This document shows positions 62,301-64,000 of a DNA stretch of 64,000 nucleotides, piece after piece. Each line of letters opens with the position of its first letter. Position 1 is the stretch's first letter. A program made the position numbers and the translations under genes. Origin of the DNA: JALOLV01 sp046295175. GTDB lineage: Bacteria; Bacteroidota; Bacteroidia; Cytophagales; Spirosomataceae. The notes under the pieces are model-generated. The model saw nothing but the letters and a program-made list of their open reading frames with translations, searched no databases and was not told where the DNA came from. Where the stretch lies: the NCBI GenBank assembly GCA_046295175.1, contig JBKBNY010000014.1, positions 53,736 to 117,735 of the forward strand, in the 5' to 3' direction.

Positions 62301-63596
62301 ATGAAAAAAATACTCTTATTTAATTTACTCATTGTCAATCAGTTATTTGCCCAAAAAATAACGCTTGATGATGCTATAAAAGTTGGCTTAGAAAATCGGA
62401 TTGAACTTAAAACGCAAGCATTGCAGATTCAGCTTGCTCAATCAGAAAACGATAAAATCAAAGCCAAATGGCTTCCGCAAATCAGCGGAACGGCCGACAT
62501 GCGATGGAATACTCAACTCCAAACAACCGTTTTGCCGTTTAGCCTTACACCTGGTGAAAGCAACACAAAGGTGCAATTAGGTTTGCCATTCAATAATACT
62601 TTAGGTGTTCAGGCCGACCAAAAGGTTTATGATGCCAATAAAAAAATTGACCAGCAAATCAATAATACCAATGCCGAAACTCAAAAAAATAGCCTCGAAC
62701 AACAAAAAATAAACATTCGTCAGGCTATTACCGAGGCGTATTATTTGGCAGTATTCAACAAAGAGCGAATCCTCTATGCACGAAGTCAATTAGACCGCAA
62801 TAAAGTAAACCTCGAAACGGCCGAATCAAGATTAAACGCTGGTACAATTTTGCAAAATGAATTTGACCGTTTCAAACTTGATGTGAGCAACGCTCAAATC
62901 TCTTTACAAAAAGCTAAACAAGATTTTGCATTCAGCCTCGAAGCTCTCAAATACCAGATGAATAGCAAAACTGATATTGTGGATGTTGCGGATGAATTGA
63001 CAGAAATTTTGAAAAAAGCCGATACAAATTACCAGTTATTGTATGAGCAACGCCCCGAAATCCAAGGAGAAGAAATCTCAATCAGGCTCAATGAATTGAA
63101 TATTCAAAAACAAAAAGCCAGAAACTTACCGAGTGTTTCGGCTTACGGCAACTACTCAGCATTTCAGTTATCAAATAAGTTCAATCCATTTGCCTCGGGG
63201 ACTTGGTTTCCGTTTAATTATGTCGGAATCCGAGCAAATATCCCGATTTTCGATGGAAAACAAGCCAAATTGGCATCGAACGATTTTGTAATTCGTCAAC
63301 AAATAAATCGAAACAATATCGAAAAATACAAGGCAGATTTCTCTTATGAAGCACAAAATGCCATGAAACAAGTTGAGCAAGCAAAACTCGACATCAACGA
63401 AACTAAAAAAAATGTGGCTCTGGCAAAGCAAATCTTAGAAACCGACAAGTTTAGATACGAAAAAGGAGTTTTGACCATTGCCGATTTGAAAAATTCAGAA
63501 TTTTCGCTTCAAAATGCCGAAAACAACTATCTATCAAGTGTTTACAACTTCTTGGTGGCAAATGTAAGGTACAAAAAAGCGATTGGAAGTTTATAG
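62301..63596 (+). CDS. TolC family outer-membrane efflux protein
   Basis: A 431-residue protein: signal peptide (about 1-17, ending LFAQ) and two outer-membrane-efflux repeats (about 20-210 and 225-430) of long amphipathic helices with short barrel strands (AYGNYSAFQLSNKFNPF). The C-terminus KNSEFSLQNAENNYLSSVYNFLVANVRYKKAIG is typical. It gives the DevABC-like exporter its outer-membrane exit. The 198-base gap from the permease may hold its own promoter. Confidence 0.93.
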   Translation: MKKILLFNLLIVNQLFAQKITLDDAIKVGLENRIELKTQALQIQLAQSENDKIKAKWLPQISGTADMRWNTQLQTTVLPFSLTPGESNTKVQLGLPFNNTLGVQADQKVYDANKKIDQQINNTNAETQKNSLEQQKINIRQAITEAYYLAVFNKERILYARSQLDRNKVNLETAESRLNAGTILQNEFDRFKLDVSNAQISLQKAKQDFAFSLEALKYQMNSKTDIVDVADELTEILKKADTNYQLLYEQRPEIQGEEISIRLNELNIQKQKARNLPSVSAYGNYSAFQLSNKFNPFASGTWFPFNYVGIRANIPIFDGKQAKLASNDFVIRQQINRNNIEKYKADFSYEAQNAMKQVEQAKLDINETKKNVALAKQILETDKFRYEKGVLTIADLKNSEFSLQNAENNYLSSVYNFLVANVRYKKAIGSL

Positions 63597-63619
63597 TTTT
63601 ATAAAGTTTAGGGGAAAAC

Positions 63620-63650
63620 AAAAGGGCATTCAGTTTTGGATGCCTTTTTT
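63620..63650 (+). terminator. Terminator of the TolC gene
   Basis: AAAAGG plus CATTC pairs with GGATG plus CCTTTT around an AGTTTT loop, with one bulged G at 63626, followed by a T-run. Confidence 0.75.
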
Positions 63651-63670
63651 TATAAATATTTTGATTGTAC

Positions 63671-63718
63671 CCGTGGCACGGCTGAAAACGTCGAATCTGA
63701 GCCGTGTCACGGATTTTT
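63671..63718. repeat. CCGTGGCACGGCT inverted repeat, copy 2
   Basis: Left arm 63671-63683 and right arm 63700-63712 (AGCCGTGTCACGG), 16-base loop, followed by ATTTTTTC so that it can also act as a terminator. The arms match copy 1 at 53454-53515. Confidence 0.65.
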
Positions 63719-64000
63719 TCCGATTGAAAGTATGTAAACAAATACCCAAAGACAATAATATTTCCAAAAATGGGAATAGCATAAATCTTATTCTCATAAA
63801 TAGCTGATTACCAACCCATTACAATCATATCTTTTCCAAATTATGCCTTAGTTGAAATATAATCTTTGGTGAATAAATAGAAATTTATTGTAGGAAAACG
63901 TCTCGTGCCGAGCGAAGTAGGGTTATACCAGTAAAAAGCGAAACTTGATTGTACCTGTTGGTACAATATTCGCAATAGTTCTTTGAAATACTGTCAAAAG

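Larger units (their letters stand above)
63597..64000. other. Terminal non-coding region
   Basis: 404 bases with no convincing gene (two short overlapping ORFs have no codon or motif support). It holds a terminator, a palindromic repeat, and near the end a hairpin ATTGTACC/GGTACAAT (63950-63968). TTGATTGTACC occurs twice (63661-63671 and about 63947-63957), so the two hairpins may belong to one element. Confidence 0.5.

Noticed and set aside
63451..63807. Short open frames on both strands at the end of tolC and beyond
   Set aside because: They overlap the tolC end, its terminator and a repeat; no start signal and no familiar motif.
1..64000. tRNA, rRNA, CRISPR arrays, insertion sequences, prophage genes
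   Set aside because: Scanning the gaps showed no cloverleaf sequences, no regularly spaced direct repeats and no transposase, integrase or phage structural genes.

Overview
The window reads as chromosomal DNA of a Bacteroidota bacterium, most likely order Cytophagales (Emticicia, Arcicella or Runella-like; genus not provable here). The signs are low G+C, TonB-dependent receptors with carboxypeptidase-like N-terminal domains, a T9SS-type C-terminal sorting domain, DUF4494, LytS/LytTR regulation, GH95 and GH5 enzymes, sulfatases, and promoters of the Bacteroidota form TTTG-N19-TAnnTTTG (two with exactly 19 bp spacing, at 19787-19817 + and 40246-40276 -). I found no tRNA, rRNA, CRISPR array, phage or transposase.

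Layout. 1-8.6 kb: thioredoxin-family protein, DUF4494, a minus-strand surface cluster (coiled-coil protein, stand-alone carboxypeptidase-regulatory-like protein, TonB receptor), malate dehydrogenase, a YkvA protein and two tandem paralogous outer-membrane proteins. 8.7-18.1 kb: secreted zinc metalloprotease, SDR oxidoreductase, GH5 glycanase with CBM-like and T9SS domains, and a 1317-residue M36 metallopeptidase. 18.4-27.7 kb: rarA, a small barrel protein and an assimilatory sulfate reduction cluster (sulfite reductase, cobA, TauE/SafE transporter, APS/PAPS reductase, cysD, cysN). 27.9-33.8 kb: pdxA, a 33-residue membrane ORF, an orphan histidine kinase and a 1074-residue unknown exported protein. 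33.9-40.2 kb: NmrA-like reductase, GH95 fucosidase, lipoprotein and a large secreted-protein gene broken by a one-base frameshift. 40.4-48.6 kb: LytS/LytTR two-component system, DUF3500 lipoprotein, TonB receptor, HupE/UreJ-like protein, then a YoeB-type toxin-antitoxin pair. 48.7-57.5 kb: esterase, amidohydrolase, sulfatase, a lipocalin gene with an amber codon, an outer-membrane beta-barrel protein and a GNAT acetyltransferase. 57.5-64 kb: Arg/Asp-rich secreted protein, MarR-type regulator and a DevABC-like ABC exporter with TolC.

The most interesting locus is 41.0-48.1 kb. The LytS kinase has a His-rich predicted extracytoplasmic loop. The promoters in front of the kinase/regulator pair and in front of the DUF3500-TonB-HupE genes both carry TTCAC-N16-TTCAC direct repeats at an exact 21-bp period, the architecture bound by LytTR regulators, embedded in a shared 19-bp block. 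This predicts one autoregulated regulon for envelope uptake, plausibly of a metal. Other points of note are the 33-residue membrane ORF before the orphan kinase, a possible small RNA or attenuator before the 54.4-kb receptor gene, the two broken genes, and several families of interspersed palindromic repeats, some lying inside operons.
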